This document shows positions 51,634-61,330 of a stretch of DNA of 64,000 nucleotides, piece after piece. How positions within the stretch are numbered: the stretch's first letter is position 1; each line of letters opens with the position of its first letter. The DNA comes from Ornithinimicrobium cerasi (GTDB lineage: Bacteria; Actinomycetota; Actinomycetes; Actinomycetales; Dermatophilaceae), in NCBI RefSeq assembly GCF_003702705.1, contig NZ_QZMN01000013.1, positions 1 through 64,000 on the forward strand, read 5' to 3'. The notes under the pieces were generated by a model, which searched no databases, was not told the DNA's origin, and saw nothing but the letters and a program-made list of their open reading frames with translations. A program made the translations under genes and the position numbers.

Positions 51634-52962
51634 GTGCCCGTCGACGAGCGATTCACCCCTGCTGCCCCTGTCCGCCTCACCCACCCCGAGTGGAGCCGCG
51701 ACGCGGTGATCTACCAGATCAACCAGCGCCACTTCACGCCCGAGGGCACCTTCGCCGCGGCGCAGGAGCACCTGCCCCGCCTGCGCGACCTCGGTGTCGA
51801 CATCCTCTGGCTGATGCCGGTCAACCCCATCGGCGAGGAGAACCGCAAGGGCGTCCTCGGCTCCCCCTACGCCGTCCAGGACTACCTCGCGGTGAACCCC
51901 GAGTTCGGCACCCTCGAGGACCTGCGCGCCTTCGTCGCCGCCGCGCACGACCTCGGGATGCGGGTGATCGTCGACTGGGTGGCCAACCACACGGCCTGGG
52001 ACAACCCCCTGACCCGTGAGCACCCCGAGTGGTACCGCAAGGACTGGCGCGGCAACTTCGTGCCCACCCCGTGGTGGGACTGGGACGACGTCATCGACCT
52101 CGACTACGACCAGCCGGGGCTGCGCGAGTACATGGCGGGGGCGATGGCCTACTGGGTGCGCGAGGCCGACGTCGACGGCTTCCGCTGCGACGTCGCGGGC
52201 TACGTGCCGGTCGACTTCTGGGAGACGGCCCGCGCCGAGCTGGAGGCGGTCAAGCCCGTGTTCCTGCTCGCCGAGTGGGAGAACCGGGACCTGCACGTCG
52301 GGGCCTTCGACGCCACCTACGCCTGGTCGTGGAACCAGACCATGCACCACATCGCCACGGGCCGCGCGAGCGCGGCGGACCTCAAGGTCTACTACGCCTG
52401 GAACGAGCGGGCCCACCCCGCCGACGCGATGCGCATGCTGTTCGTCTCCAACCACGACAAGAACGCGTGGGAGGGGACGGAGTACGAGCAGTTCGGCCCC
52501 ATGCTTGACGCCGCCGTCGTGATGTCCGTCGTCTCCGAGGGCATCCCGATGGTCTACAACGGCCAGGAGGCCGGCAACGACCGGCGGCTGACCTTCTTCG
52601 ACAAGGACGAGATCACCTGGCGCGAGGACCCGCAGGGCGAGCTCTACCGCACCCTGTTCTCGCTGAAGAAGGCGCACCCGGCGCTGTGGAACGCCGCCTG
52701 GGGCGCCCGGATGGAGCGGGTCCCCAACGACGGGGAGGACCAGGTCATCAGCTTCGTGCGCGTGCACGGCACCGGGGACGCGGTGGTGGCAGCCTTCAAC
52801 CTCTCCGACCGACCCGCGCGCGTCACCCTCGCCGCGGCGCCCGGGCAGGAGCTGGGGTATGTCGACGCGTTCGACGGTGCGCCGGTGGACTACGCGGAGG
52901 GTTCGGTGTGGGAGCTGCCCGCGTGGGGCTACCGGGTGGGGGTCACACCGGTCCCGGCCTGA
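51634..52962 (+). CDS. GH13 alpha-amylase-family glycosidase
   Basis: 442 residues. TIM barrel with the four GH13 regions: VIVDWVANHT (I), GFRCDVAGY with the nucleophile Asp near 186 (II), LLAEWENRD with the acid/base Glu near 214 (III) and FVSNHDKN with the third Asp near 275 (IV). A short C-terminal beta domain follows (about 370-442). No signal peptide, so it acts in the cytoplasm, probably on short maltodextrins, trehalose-type or sucrose-type substrates. The GTG start follows a leaderless -10 element. A GGTATGTCG word at 52856 makes Gly-Tyr with TAT. Confidence 0.9.
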   Translation: MPVDERFTPAAPVRLTHPEWSRDAVIYQINQRHFTPEGTFAAAQEHLPRLRDLGVDILWLMPVNPIGEENRKGVLGSPYAVQDYLAVNPEFGTLEDLRAFVAAAHDLGMRVIVDWVANHTAWDNPLTREHPEWYRKDWRGNFVPTPWWDWDDVIDLDYDQPGLREYMAGAMAYWVREADVDGFRCDVAGYVPVDFWETARAELEAVKPVFLLAEWENRDLHVGAFDATYAWSWNQTMHHIATGRASAADLKVYYAWNERAHPADAMRMLFVSNHDKNAWEGTEYEQFGPMLDAAVVMSVVSEGIPMVYNGQEAGNDRRLTFFDKDEITWREDPQGELYRTLFSLKKAHPALWNAAWGARMERVPNDGEDQVISFVRVHGTGDAVVAAFNLSDRPARVTLAAAPGQELGYVDAFDGAPVDYAEGSVWELPAWGYRVGVTPVPA

Positions 52963-53008
52963 GGGTGCGGGGGCCAACCACCCGGGGAGAGTCGGCGTCT
53001 GCTGCCGG

Positions 53009-53347
53009 TCAGGCGGCGGAGACGACCGCGTTGCGGCCCGGGGACACCGACCGCGAGCGGATCGGCTGGGCCAGGCCGTCGTTCAGGAGCGCGGTCATCT
53101 GGATCTGGGACGCCTCGGCGAGGCTGACTCGGCCGGCGACGTCGGAGAGCATCTCCGACAGCGGCACGTCCAGGGCCCGGCAGATCGAGGCCAGCAGCTC
53201 GGAGGAGGCCTCCTTCTCGCCGCGCTCGACCTCGGACAGGTAACCCAGGGAGCAGGCGGCGAGGGAGCTGACCTCGCGGAGCGTGCGCCCCTGACCCTGC
53301 CTCTTCTCGCGCAGGACGTCACCGAGCTCACGTCGTAGCAGCACCAT
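53009..53347 (-). CDS. clgR: ClgR-like XRE-family regulator
   Basis: 112 residues with a helix-turn-helix at about 8-62 ([39 protein letters not shown]) and a C-terminal tail ending NAVVSAA, a possible Clp-recognised degron. The start is ATG 53347 with GGAGG six bases before; a TTG six bases upstream is less likely. Position directly after pgsA and cinA matches ClgR of mycobacteria and corynebacteria, which activates clp protease genes and envelope-stress responses. Function is inferred from similarity and synteny. Confidence 0.87.
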   Translation of the reverse strand: MVLLRRELGDVLREKRQGQGRTLREVSSLAACSLGYLSEVERGEKEASSELLASICRALDVPLSEMLSDVAGRVSLAEASQIQMTALLNDGLAQPIRSRSVSPGRNAVVSAA

Positions 53348-53363
53348 CGTCAACCTCCTCCGC

Positions 53364-53888
53364 TCATCCGGACACGTCCAGCTCTGAGACCTCTACCGTA
53401 CCTCCCGGCACTGACAGGACGCTGAGCAGAACCCCCTCGAGCAGTCGGAGGGCCAGCTCCACGGTGCTGCTGCGCACCGTGTCGCGGTCGCCGTCCAGGT
53501 GCAACGCCCGGTGGGTCCGCCCGGATTCCCCGACGACGGCGACGTGCACGGTCCCCGCCGGGTGCCCGTCGCTTCGCCCGGGCCCGGCGACCCCGGTCGT
53601 CGCGACGCCCCAGTCCGTCCCGAGGAGGCGCCGCACCCCCTCGGCCATCGCCTCCGCGCACGCCTGCGACACCACCCCCTCGACGGCCAGCAGCTCGGCC
53701 GGCACGTCCAGCAGCCGCACCTTGACCTCGGGCGCGTAGGCCACGACCGCACCGACGAGGACGTCGCTGGAGCCCGGGACGTCGGTCAGCGCCCCCGTCA
53801 CCAGCCCGCCGGTCAGCGACTCCGCCGTCGCGACCGTCTGTCCCGCCTCCCTCAGCAGGTCAACGACGCGCGCCGCCGCGGCGCTCAT
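53364..53888 (-). CDS. CinA C-terminal-domain protein (nicotinamide-nucleotide amidase)
   Basis: 174 residues consisting only of the CinA-C/PncC domain: [38 protein letters not shown] and [22 protein letters not shown] are the conserved blocks. The enzyme deamidates NMN to NaMN for NAD salvage. The N-terminal MoCF-like domain of full CinA is absent. The ATG overlaps the pgsA stop by four bases; clgR follows after 16 bases. Confidence 0.92.
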   Translation of the reverse strand: MSAAAARVVDLLREAGQTVATAESLTGGLVTGALTDVPGSSDVLVGAVVAYAPEVKVRLLDVPAELLAVEGVVSQACAEAMAEGVRRLLGTDWGVATTGVAGPGRSDGHPAGTVHVAVVGESGRTHRALHLDGDRDTVRSSTVELALRLLEGVLLSVLSVPGGTVEVSELDVSG

Positions 53889-54523
53889 CCGGACGACGTC
53901 GACGGCGGGCCGAAGGCCTGCCGGACGTAGTCGACGCCGGTCACCACGGTCACCACGAGCGCGGCGTACATCACCGACAGCCCCAGGGTGCCGACGAGGC
54001 CCAGGAGAGGGGTGAGCATGAGGATCAGGCCCACGGCCTGCAGGACGGTCTTGAGCTTGCCGCCGCGGCTGGCGGGGATGACGCCCCGGCGGATCACGAC
54101 GAAGCGCATCAGGGTGATGCCCACCTCACGGACCAGGATGACGACGGTCACCCACCACGGCAGCTCACCCAGCAGCGAGAGACAGACGAGCGCCGACCCC
54201 ATGAGCGCCTTGTCCGCGATCGGGTCCATGAGCTTGCCGAAGGCGGTGATCAGGCCCTTGCGCCGCGCCAGGTCACCGTCGACCCAGTCGGTCACCGTCG
54301 CGACCACGAAGACCCCGGTCGCCCACCACCGGTCCACCGCCCAGGACCCGGTGACCCCGCCGTCGTCGTCGTAGCCGGCGTCGCGCATCAGCAGCCAGAC
54401 GAAGACGGGCACGAGCACGACCCGCAGCATGGTCAGGGCGTTCGGCAGGTTCCACGCGGAGGCCTGCGGGGCCTCGGGCGCCGTGGCGATCTCGGGGCCG
54501 TCGGGGTCGTGGGGTCCGAGCAC
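53885..54523 (-). CDS. pgsA: CDP-alcohol phosphatidyltransferase (phosphatidylglycerophosphate synthase-like)
   Basis: 212 residues with about six TM segments. The catalytic motif D-x2-D-G-x2-A-R-x8-G-x3-D-x3-D is visible in DWVDGDLARRKGLITAFGKLMDPIADK. It makes phosphatidylglycerol phosphate from CDP-diacylglycerol. An N-terminal cytosolic stretch of about 25 residues is rich in Pro and Ala. GTG start, three bases after the rimO stop. Exact alcohol acceptor is inferred from gene neighbourhood, which matches the mycobacterial pgsA3 locus. Confidence 0.9.
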   Translation of the reverse strand: MLGPHDPDGPEIATAPEAPQASAWNLPNALTMLRVVLVPVFVWLLMRDAGYDDDGGVTGSWAVDRWWATGVFVVATVTDWVDGDLARRKGLITAFGKLMDPIADKALMGSALVCLSLLGELPWWVTVVILVREVGITLMRFVVIRRGVIPASRGGKLKTVLQAVGLILMLTPLLGLVGTLGLSVMYAALVVTVVTGVDYVRQAFGPPSTSSG

Positions 54524-54526
54524 CGC

Positions 54527-56050
54527 TCAGCCCTCCTCGGGGTGGGCCGGACCACCGGCCGCGCGTCGGGTGCCCGCACCGGGCAGGGGGACGGCGACGA
54601 GGTCGACGCCCTCGGTGGCGACCACCTCGGCGGCGACGATGTCGCCCGGGGCGAGCTGCGGCATACCCCCGTCGTCGGTGACCAGGTAGGTGACCCCGTC
54701 CACGTCAGGCCCCTGCTGCCCGGCGCGGCCGACGAGGCGGGGCTGCGCATCGTCGAGGTCGACACCCTCGACGAGCACGTCCACGACGCTGCCGATCCGC
54801 TCCTCGGCCCGCTGCGCGGTGAGCTCCTCGACGAGCGCCCCCACCCGCGCGACCCGCTCGGCGACGGTCGCGGCGTCGAGCTTGCCCCCGAAGCCCTCCG
54901 CCTCGGTCCCGTCCTCGTCGGAGTAGCCGAACACCCCCACGACGTCCAGCCTCGCCTCCTCGAGGAAGGCGGTCAGCTCGGCGAGGTCGTCCTCGGTCTC
55001 ACCGGGGAAGCCGACGATGACGTTCGTGCGCACACCCGCCTCGGGCAGCCGCTCCCGCACCTGGTCCAGCAGCGCGAGGAAGGAGGCACGGTCGCCGAAC
55101 CGGCGCATCCGGCGCAGCAGGGGCCCGCTCGCGTGCTGGAAGGAGATGTCGAAGTAGGGCGCCACACCGGGGGTCCGGGCCATCGCGTCGAGCAGGTCGG
55201 GACGGATCTCCGCGGGCTGCAGGTAGGAGACCCGTACGCGCTCGACCCCGGGTGTGCCGGCCAGCTCGGGCAGCAGGGCGTCGATCAGCCGCAGGTCGCC
55301 GAGGTCCTTGCCGTAGGAGGTGGTGTTCTCGCTGACCAGGAAGACCTCCTTGACGCCCCGCTCCCCCAGCCAGGCGGCCTCGGCGAGGATCTCCTCGGGC
55401 CGCCGGGAGACGAAGCTGCCCCGGAACATCGGGATCGCGCAGAACGCGCAGCGACGGTCGCACCCCGAGGCGATCTTCAGGGGGGCCCAGGGCCGGCCGT
55501 CCAGCCGGGCGCGCACCACGCGGGGGCCGCTGGCCGGTGCGACCTGCCCGAGGGGGACCTCGGGCTCGGGGGTGGGTTGCTGGTGACCCGGCAGCGCCAC
55601 CCCCTGCCCGGCGGTATGCCGTGCGGCCGGGGCGAGCGGGAGGAGCGTGCGTCGGTCGCGGGGGACGTGGGAGGCGGGGCGCTCACCGGCGAGGATGCGC
55701 TGGAGGTGCCCTGACATGTCGGCGTAGGAGTCGAACCCGAGCACGGCGTCCGCCTCGGGAAGCTCGGCGGCGAGCTGCTCGCCGTAGCGCTCGGCCATGC
55801 ACCCGACGGCGACCACCTTGCGGGTGCGCCCGGTGCGCTTGAGGTCGTTGGCCTCCAGGAGCGCGTCGATCGAGTCCTTCTTGGCCTGCTCGACGAAGCC
55901 GCAGGTGTTGACGACGGCGACGTCGGCCTCGGACGCGTCCTCGACCAGGGTCCACCCCTCCGCGGCCAGCCGTCCCGCGAGCTCCTCGGAGTCGACCTCG
56001 TTGCGGGTGCACCCGAGGGTGACCACGGCGACGGAGCGGGAGGAGGACAT
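54527..56050 (-). CDS. rimO: Ribosomal protein uS12 methylthiotransferase
   Basis: 507 residues; radical-SAM enzyme methylthiolating an Asp of uS12. [32 protein letters not shown] and VGCMAERYG supply the auxiliary cluster Cys; [18 protein letters not shown] holds CxxxCxxC; a TRAM domain ends the protein. Between the N-terminal and radical-SAM domains is an insertion of about 45 residues ([12 protein letters not shown] to [10 protein letters not shown]), Pro/Ala-rich, with one GGTATGCCG word (55613). TAGACT exactly seven bases before the ATG suggests a leaderless start of its own. Confidence 0.95.
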   Translation of the reverse strand: MSSSRSVAVVTLGCTRNEVDSEELAGRLAAEGWTLVEDASEADVAVVNTCGFVEQAKKDSIDALLEANDLKRTGRTRKVVAVGCMAERYGEQLAAELPEADAVLGFDSYADMSGHLQRILAGERPASHVPRDRRTLLPLAPAARHTAGQGVALPGHQQPTPEPEVPLGQVAPASGPRVVRARLDGRPWAPLKIASGCDRRCAFCAIPMFRGSFVSRRPEEILAEAAWLGERGVKEVFLVSENTTSYGKDLGDLRLIDALLPELAGTPGVERVRVSYLQPAEIRPDLLDAMARTPGVAPYFDISFQHASGPLLRRMRRFGDRASFLALLDQVRERLPEAGVRTNVIVGFPGETEDDLAELTAFLEEARLDVVGVFGYSDEDGTEAEGFGGKLDAATVAERVARVGALVEELTAQRAEERIGSVVDVLVEGVDLDDAQPRLVGRAGQQGPDVDGVTYLVTDDGGMPQLAPGDIVAAEVVATEGVDLVAVPLPGAGTRRAAGGPAHPEEG

Positions 56051-56057
56051 GCCCAGC

Positions 56058-56063
56058 AGTCTA
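56058..56063 (-). promoter_or_regulatory. rimO -10 element
   Basis: TAGACT on the minus strand with seven bases to the ATG. It overlaps the stop codon of the upstream SPFH gene, so rimO can be expressed independently of it. Confidence 0.5.
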
Positions 56064-57614
56064 GGTCGCCGCAGGACCGTCCTCGTCCCGGTCGGGAGCA
56101 CCCTCCCCTCCGGACCCGTCGGGCCGTGACCGGTCGCCGCGGACGAGCTCGAGCAGGTCGATGCCGGTCTGCGCCTTCAGGAGCGTCCCGAGCTCCTGGA
56201 CCCCGACGGCGACCTGGGAGGTGAGCCTGGAGGCACCGTCCTTGTCGATGACGGTGATGTCGTCGATGCTGCTCAGCGCGTCCGCGTAGGGCTGCGCCAT
56301 CCTCGGCAGCGCGTCGAGGACCATCTGCAGGCGGGCGGACTCGGGGAAGGCCTGGTAGGCGTCGGACTCTGCCTTGATCGCCGCGCCCCGCGCCTCACCC
56401 TTGGCCCGCTCGGCCACGGCCTCGGCCTCGCCGCGGGCCTGGACCCCGTCCGCCTCCGCCCGGGCGAGCGCGAGCGCACCCTCTGCCCGACGCTGCTGCT
56501 CGACGAGGGCGGCCTCGGCCCGCGCACGGAGTGCCTGCGCCTCCGCCTCCGCCTGAGCGGTCGTGCGCTGCGCCTCGGCCTCCGCCTTGCGGATGGCCGA
56601 CGTCTTGGCCGCCTCCGCCTCCTGCTCCGCGGCGTACTTGCGGGCGTCGGCCTCCTGCGCCGCCTCGTACTTGCGCGCCTCGGCGGGCTTGCGGACCTCG
56701 GTCTGCAGCTCCTGCTCGCGCAGTGCCGCCCGACGCAGCGCCACCTGCTCCCGCTCGATGAGGACGGCCTGCTGAGCCTCTGCCTCGGCACGCTCCTTCG
56801 CCGCCTCCGCCTCGGCCTGCGCCGTGGCCGTCTCCTGGGCGATGTGGGCGTTGCGCAGCGCCAGAGCCTTGTTGGACTCCGCGATCTGGACCGCAGCCTC
56901 GTTGGAACGCTGGGTGCTCTCCTGGCTGGCCTGCGCCTCCGCGATCTCCGCGTCCCGTGCCACCGCGGCCGCCCGGGGACGCCCGAGGTTGCGGATGTAG
57001 TTGCCGGAGTCCTCGACCGTCTGGATCTCGAAGTTCTCCAGCACCAGACCCCGCTCGGCGAGCATCGGGACGGCGATGTCCTTGACCTCCTTGGAGAAGT
57101 CCTGACGCTCGTACAGGATCGACTCCACGGTGAGCGTGCCCGCGATCGTGCGCAGCACGCCGACCAGGACCTCGCTGGTCTGCTGCTCGATGACCGCCTC
57201 CTGGCTCCGCCCGGCGAAGCGCTGGGCCGCGGCCCGCACCATCCGCTCGGTCCCGCCGACCTTGACGACGGCGATGCTGCGCAGCGTGACCCCCACACCA
57301 CTCTTGGTCGTCGCGTCCTCGGCCGTCACCGGGAAGCTCTGGGACGCCAGCGAGAGCCGGGCGACCTGCTCGAAGATGGGCTTGACGAAGGTGCCGCCGC
57401 CGATGACGACACGTTGCCCCGACAGGTCGGTGCTCTCCTCACCCGTCTCCGGGTTGATCACCGGTGTGCCGCTCTTGCGACCAGTGATGATGAGCGCCTC
57501 GTCGGGCGTCGCGATCTTGAACCGGACCTTGGCGTAGGCGACGGCGACGACGATCAGGACCAGCAGGGCGACGGCGACAGCAGCGGCGATGAGCAGGGGA
57601 CGCGCGAGATCCAT
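56061..57614 (-). CDS. Flotillin-like SPFH/Band 7 protein
   Basis: 517 residues. One N-terminal TM segment (about 8-30), the SPFH domain (about 32-210, ending [14 protein letters not shown]), a long coiled coil with repeated Ala-Glu-Ala blocks (about 215-420) and a C-terminal oligomerisation region. This is flotillin topology; such proteins form membrane microdomain scaffolds. AGGAG precedes the ATG by four bases. It sits between ftsK and rimO, a position not typical of the ftsK-pgsA cluster. No NfeD partner gene is seen. The coiled-coil DNA is repetitive and creates long shadow frames. Confidence 0.92.
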   Translation of the reverse strand: MDLARPLLIAAAVAVALLVLIVVAVAYAKVRFKIATPDEALIITGRKSGTPVINPETGEESTDLSGQRVVIGGGTFVKPIFEQVARLSLASQSFPVTAEDATTKSGVGVTLRSIAVVKVGGTERMVRAAAQRFAGRSQEAVIEQQTSEVLVGVLRTIAGTLTVESILYERQDFSKEVKDIAVPMLAERGLVLENFEIQTVEDSGNYIRNLGRPRAAAVARDAEIAEAQASQESTQRSNEAAVQIAESNKALALRNAHIAQETATAQAEAEAAKERAEAEAQQAVLIEREQVALRRAALREQELQTEVRKPAEARKYEAAQEADARKYAAEQEAEAAKTSAIRKAEAEAQRTTAQAEAEAQALRARAEAALVEQQRRAEGALALARAEADGVQARGEAEAVAERAKGEARGAAIKAESDAYQAFPESARLQMVLDALPRMAQPYADALSSIDDITVIDKDGASRLTSQVAVGVQELGTLLKAQTGIDLLELVRGDRSRPDGSGGEGAPDRDEDGPAAT

Positions 57615-57780
57615 GGGACTCCTCGTTCAGGCCTTCGGACGGGACAGCCGCCTCGAGCGGCCTGGCGCCGACCGCCGCGGGCCTCCCCCCACCGGTCGGA
57701 CCGGATCACCCTATCGGGTTGTCAGGGGACTGAACCGGGCGCGGTCCCCGACGCGTGTCAGCGCACCGTCGCGGCGACTC

Positions 57781-57800
57781 GTGGCCCCCATGGGGGCCAC
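57781..57800. terminator. 20-base perfect palindrome after ftsK
   Basis: GTGGCCCCCATGGGGGCCAC is identical to its reverse complement. It is 83 bases past the ftsK stop and 167 bases before the SPFH gene, in a 268-base gap otherwise without features that I recognise. As RNA it forms an 8-bp GC stem with a CATG loop. No T-tract follows, so it may also be a protein site. Confidence 0.5.
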
Positions 57801-57882
57801 CATCCGCCGCAGACGCCCACGTCAGGGCGGGCTGAGGAGCGGCGCGGAGCCCGTGGGTGTCTGCGCGCCCCGAGCGAAGGCC

Positions 57883-60777
57883 TCAGTAGCGCTCGTCACC
57901 GCGGTCCGTGAGCCCCCAGGCGTCCTCGGACTCCTCGTCGTCCTCCTCGGCGACGAGGCTGTCGCCGACCGGGTCACCGTCGTAGCGGGTGTTACGCACC
58001 GGGGGCACGGTCTCGGCATACTCGCCGTCCTCGCCCACCACCTCCGCCGCCAGCGCGTCGAAGGGCGCGGAGTCGGTGACCACCTCGGGACGGGCCGCCG
58101 GCTCGTGACCCTGGAGCAGCGCGAGCGTCTCCTCGAGCTCGTCCGGCTTGACGAGGACGTCGCGCGCCTTCGACCCCTCGGAGGGCCCGACGATCCCGCG
58201 CGACTCCATGAGGTCCATGAGCCGCCCGGCCTTGGCGAAGCCCACCCGCAGCTTGCGCTGCAGCATCGAGGTCGAGCCGAACTGGGTGGTGATGACCTGC
58301 TCGGCCGCCTGCAGCAGCAGGTCGAGGTCGTCGCCGATGTCCTCGTCGATCGTCTTCTTCGCCGGGACGGCGGTGACCTCGGCGACGTAGGTCGGCCGCA
58401 GCTGCCCGGTGACGTGCTTGACCACGTCGTGGATCTCCGACTCGGCGACCCAGGCGCCCTGGACGCGCATCGGCTTGGAGGCGCCCATCGGCAGGAACAG
58501 GGCGTCGCCCTGGCCGATGAGCTTCTCGGCGCCGGGCATGTCGAGGACGACCCGGCTGTCCGCGAGGGAGGAGGTCGCGAAGGCCATCCGGGAGGGCACG
58601 TTGGCCTTGATCAGGCCGGTGACCACGTCGACCGAGGGTCGCTGGGTCGCCAGGACGAGGTGGATGCCGGCGGCCCGGGCCAGCTGGGTGATGCGCACGA
58701 TCGACTCCTCGACGTCGCGCGGGGCCACCATCATCAGGTCGGCCAGCTCGTCGACGACGACGAGCAGGTAGGGGTAGGGCTGCATGACGCGCTCGGACCC
58801 GGGCGGCGCGGTGACCGTGCCGGCCCGGACGGCCTTGTTGAAGTCGTCGACGTGCTTGTAGCCGAACGCCGAGAGGTCGTCGTAGCGCTGGTCCATCTCC
58901 TTGACCACCCAGGCCAGCGCCTCGGCGGCCTTCTTGGGGTTGGTGATGATCGGGGTGATGAGGTGCGGGATGCCCTCGTAGGCCGTCAGCTCCACCCGCT
59001 TGGGGTCGACGAGGATCATCCGGACCTCGTCGGGCGTGGACCGCATGAGGATCGAGGTGATCATCGAGTTCACGAAGCTCGACTTGCCCGAGCCGGTCGC
59101 GCCGGCGACGAGCAGGTGCGGCATCTTGGCGAGGTTGGCGATGACGTAGCCGCCCTCGACGTCCTTGCCGACACCCATGACCATCGGGTGGGCGTTGTTG
59201 CGTGCTGCCTGGCTGCGCAGCACGTCGCCGAGGTTGACGTTCTCGCGGTCGGTGTTCGGGATCTCCACGCCGACGGCGGACCGGCCGGGGATCGGCGAGA
59301 GGATCCGCACGTCCGCCGACGCGACGGCATACGCGATGTTCTTGGACAGGGCCGTGATCCGCTCGACCTTCACGCCCGGGCCGAGCTCGACCTCGTAGCG
59401 GGTCACCGTCGGACCGCGCATGAAGCCGGTGACCTGGGCGTCGATGTTGAAGTCGTCCAGGACGCTGGTGAGGGCGTCGACGACGCGGTCGTTGGCCTCC
59501 GAGCGCTCCTTGTGGGGGCTGCCCGGCCGCAGGAGGACCGAGTCCGGGAGCGTGTAGGTGACGTCGCCGGCGAGCTGCAGCTGCTCGACGCGCTGCGGCA
59601 GCTGGGTCGTGGGCGGGGCCTCGAGCTGGGCCTTGGCCTGCTCGGCCGCGCCCTTCGCCCGGTCGGCGGCGCTGGGGGGCGCAGGGCGCTTCTGCCCGGG
59701 CCGCAGGGCCGGGATCTCCTCGGTCGCGTCCCCCCGGGGCGCCTCCCCCTGGCGGGTATGCCGTGCGCCGCCCCCCTTCGTGGGGGCCGGGGCGGGGGTG
59801 GCGCCCCCCTCGCCGGTCGCGTCCGCGGCCGCGTCCACGTCATACGCGTCCTCGGCGGGTCGGCGCCGGGGGCCGGAGGCGCGCAGCGAGCGCCCGCCCC
59901 TGCCCCGGTCCACGACCGCGGCCTGCTCGAAGGCGACGTCGCCGTCGCGCTCCCCCTGGAGGTCGCCGCCGCGCCGCGGCCGACGCCGACGGGGCAGGAC
60001 CTCACCGGTGACCGGGTCGACCTCGTCGAAGCGGGCCGAGTCGAAGAGCTGCTGCTCGAGCTCCCGGAGGCGGTCGGGGATGCGGTGGACCGGCGTCCGG
60101 GTCAGGACGAGGAAGCCGAACACGCCGAGGACGCCGAGGACGGCGTAGGCACCGATGTCGGTGATCGCGGCCGCCAGCATCGAGGAGAGGATGAAACCGA
60201 GGATGCCGCCGCTGCCCTCGAGGACGTGGGCGCCCTCGGCGTAGTCCGGGGCCCCGGTGGCGAGGTGGGTGATGCCCGCGGCGGAGAGGAGCAGGGCGAC
60301 GGTGCCGATCGACATGCGGTTGGTGGCCTGCCCCTCCGTCGGGCGGCGGAACATGCGGATCGCGAAGAAGAGGAGGACGAGGGGCAGGACGAGCGCCACG
60401 CGCCCCACGGTGCCGGCGACGACGCTGTGCACCGCGTCGCCGAACAGCCCGTCGAGGTTCCACCACTCGCGCAGCGCCACGACGACGGCGAGCACGAGGA
60501 GCAGGAAGCCCGCGCCGTCACGGCGGTGCTCCGGCTCGAGGTCGTGGGCGGCGTCGCTCATCGCCCGGACCGTGCCACCGGCCGCCCCCGCGATCCCGCG
60601 GTAGGCCTTGCCGGGGATCGAGCCGGTGCGGGGTGGCTCGGCCCTGGTCGCGCCGCGTCCGCCGGCAGCGCGCGTGCCGCCCGCGGGCGCCGCGCGTCCT
60701 GAGGGACGACTCGCGCCCGAGCTTGCGCGCGACCCGCCGTTGCGGGGCCGGCTCGAGGACGTCACAGACTTGGCCAC
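57883..60777 (-). CDS. ftsK: DNA translocase FtsK
   Basis: 964 residues. A basic Ser/Gly/Ala-rich N-terminus of about 75 residues, four TM segments (about 90-230), a long disordered linker (about 245-400), the alpha/beta motor with AGATGSGKSSFVNSM and LLVVVDELADLMM, and the C-terminal gamma winged helix (TSMLQRKLRVGFAKAGRLMDLMESRGIVGP) that reads DNA polarity sites. It pumps chromosome ends through the septum. GTG start with TACCGT six bases upstream. The linker contains a GGTATGCCG word (59755), translated A-R-H-T-R. The acidic C-terminal tail after the gamma domain is about 70 residues. Confidence 0.96.
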   Translation of the reverse strand: MAKSVTSSSRPRNGGSRASSGASRPSGRAAPAGGTRAAGGRGATRAEPPRTGSIPGKAYRGIAGAAGGTVRAMSDAAHDLEPEHRRDGAGFLLLVLAVVVALREWWNLDGLFGDAVHSVVAGTVGRVALVLPLVLLFFAIRMFRRPTEGQATNRMSIGTVALLLSAAGITHLATGAPDYAEGAHVLEGSGGILGFILSSMLAAAITDIGAYAVLGVLGVFGFLVLTRTPVHRIPDRLRELEQQLFDSARFDEVDPVTGEVLPRRRRPRRGGDLQGERDGDVAFEQAAVVDRGRGGRSLRASGPRRRPAEDAYDVDAAADATGEGGATPAPAPTKGGGARHTRQGEAPRGDATEEIPALRPGQKRPAPPSAADRAKGAAEQAKAQLEAPPTTQLPQRVEQLQLAGDVTYTLPDSVLLRPGSPHKERSEANDRVVDALTSVLDDFNIDAQVTGFMRGPTVTRYEVELGPGVKVERITALSKNIAYAVASADVRILSPIPGRSAVGVEIPNTDRENVNLGDVLRSQAARNNAHPMVMGVGKDVEGGYVIANLAKMPHLLVAGATGSGKSSFVNSMITSILMRSTPDEVRMILVDPKRVELTAYEGIPHLITPIITNPKKAAEALAWVVKEMDQRYDDLSAFGYKHVDDFNKAVRAGTVTAPPGSERVMQPYPYLLVVVDELADLMMVAPRDVEESIVRITQLARAAGIHLVLATQRPSVDVVTGLIKANVPSRMAFATSSLADSRVVLDMPGAEKLIGQGDALFLPMGASKPMRVQGAWVAESEIHDVVKHVTGQLRPTYVAEVTAVPAKKTIDEDIGDDLDLLLQAAEQVITTQFGSTSMLQRKLRVGFAKAGRLMDLMESRGIVGPSEGSKARDVLVKPDELEETLALLQGHEPAARPEVVTDSAPFDALAAEVVGEDGEYAETVPPVRNTRYDGDPVGDSLVAEEDDEESEDAWGLTDRGDERY

Positions 60778-60783
60778 CGTCGC

Positions 60784-60789
60784 ACGGTA
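60784..60789 (-). promoter_or_regulatory. ftsK -10 element
   Basis: TACCGT on the minus strand, six bases before the GTG; no Shine-Dalgarno sequence. Confidence 0.4.
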
Positions 60790-60874
60790 CCAACCACCAC
60801 GTGCGTCACACGCCTCACACGCCGCGCGGACCGGGGCCGACCCGCACCTGTGGCCCGGCGCGGCGCCCGGGGGC

Positions 60875-60880
60875 TAGCGT
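60875..60880 (+). promoter_or_regulatory. -10 element of the 2TM gene
   Basis: TAGCGT lies 27 bases before the ATG at 60908, which has GGAGG eight bases upstream, a conventional leader. Confidence 0.4.
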
Positions 60881-60907
60881 TGGGAACACCCGACCGGAGG
60901 ACGCACC

Positions 60908-61327
60908 ATGACCGACCAGCCGCGCGACCCGGCCCTCCCCGAGGAGGACCCGTCCCGCGCCGCCCCGCCGCTGCTGCCCCCCTACCAGCCGCCCCGCGCG
61001 TCGACGGGCCGGTCCGACCCGGCCGCGGACCCGGCGCTGCGGGCCCGGGCGCTGAAGAAGCTGGAGGCGGAGAAGGGTTTCCGGATCCACCTGACCGTCT
61101 ACCTCGCGGTCATCGGCCTGCTCACGGCGATCTGGCTGGCGACCGGTCTCGGGAACGGGCTGGGTTACTACTGGCCGATCTGGCCGGCCCTGGGCTGGGG
61201 TCTGGGCCTGGTGCTGCACCGCGCCTCGCTGGGCTGGGACAAGGAGCCCACCGAGGAGGAGGTCGACGCCGAGGCCCGCCGGCTCGCGCAACGGGGGACG
61301 CCGCGTCGCGACGCCATCGAGGACTGA
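60908..61327 (+). CDS. 2TM-domain protein
   Basis: 139 residues: Pro-rich disordered N-terminus, then KKLEAEKGFRIHLTVYLAVIGLLTAIWLATG and a second hydrophobic stretch (YYWPIWPALGWGLGLVLHRAS), the 2TM domain found in many actinobacterial and bacteroidete membrane proteins, sometimes fused to histidine kinases. Charged C-terminus. Binding site GGAGG fixes the start. It is convergent with RNase J, three bases apart. Function is unknown. Confidence 0.85.
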   Translation: MTDQPRDPALPEEDPSRAAPPLLPPYQPPRASTGRSDPAADPALRARALKKLEAEKGFRIHLTVYLAVIGLLTAIWLATGLGNGLGYYWPIWPALGWGLGLVLHRASLGWDKEPTEEEVDAEARRLAQRGTPRRDAIED

Positions 61328-61330
61328 TCC

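Noticed and set aside
57589-60702. A plus-strand open frame of over 1000 codons opposite ftsK
   Set aside because: High GC3 coding DNA commonly leaves the antisense frame open. ftsK motifs on the minus strand are decisive.
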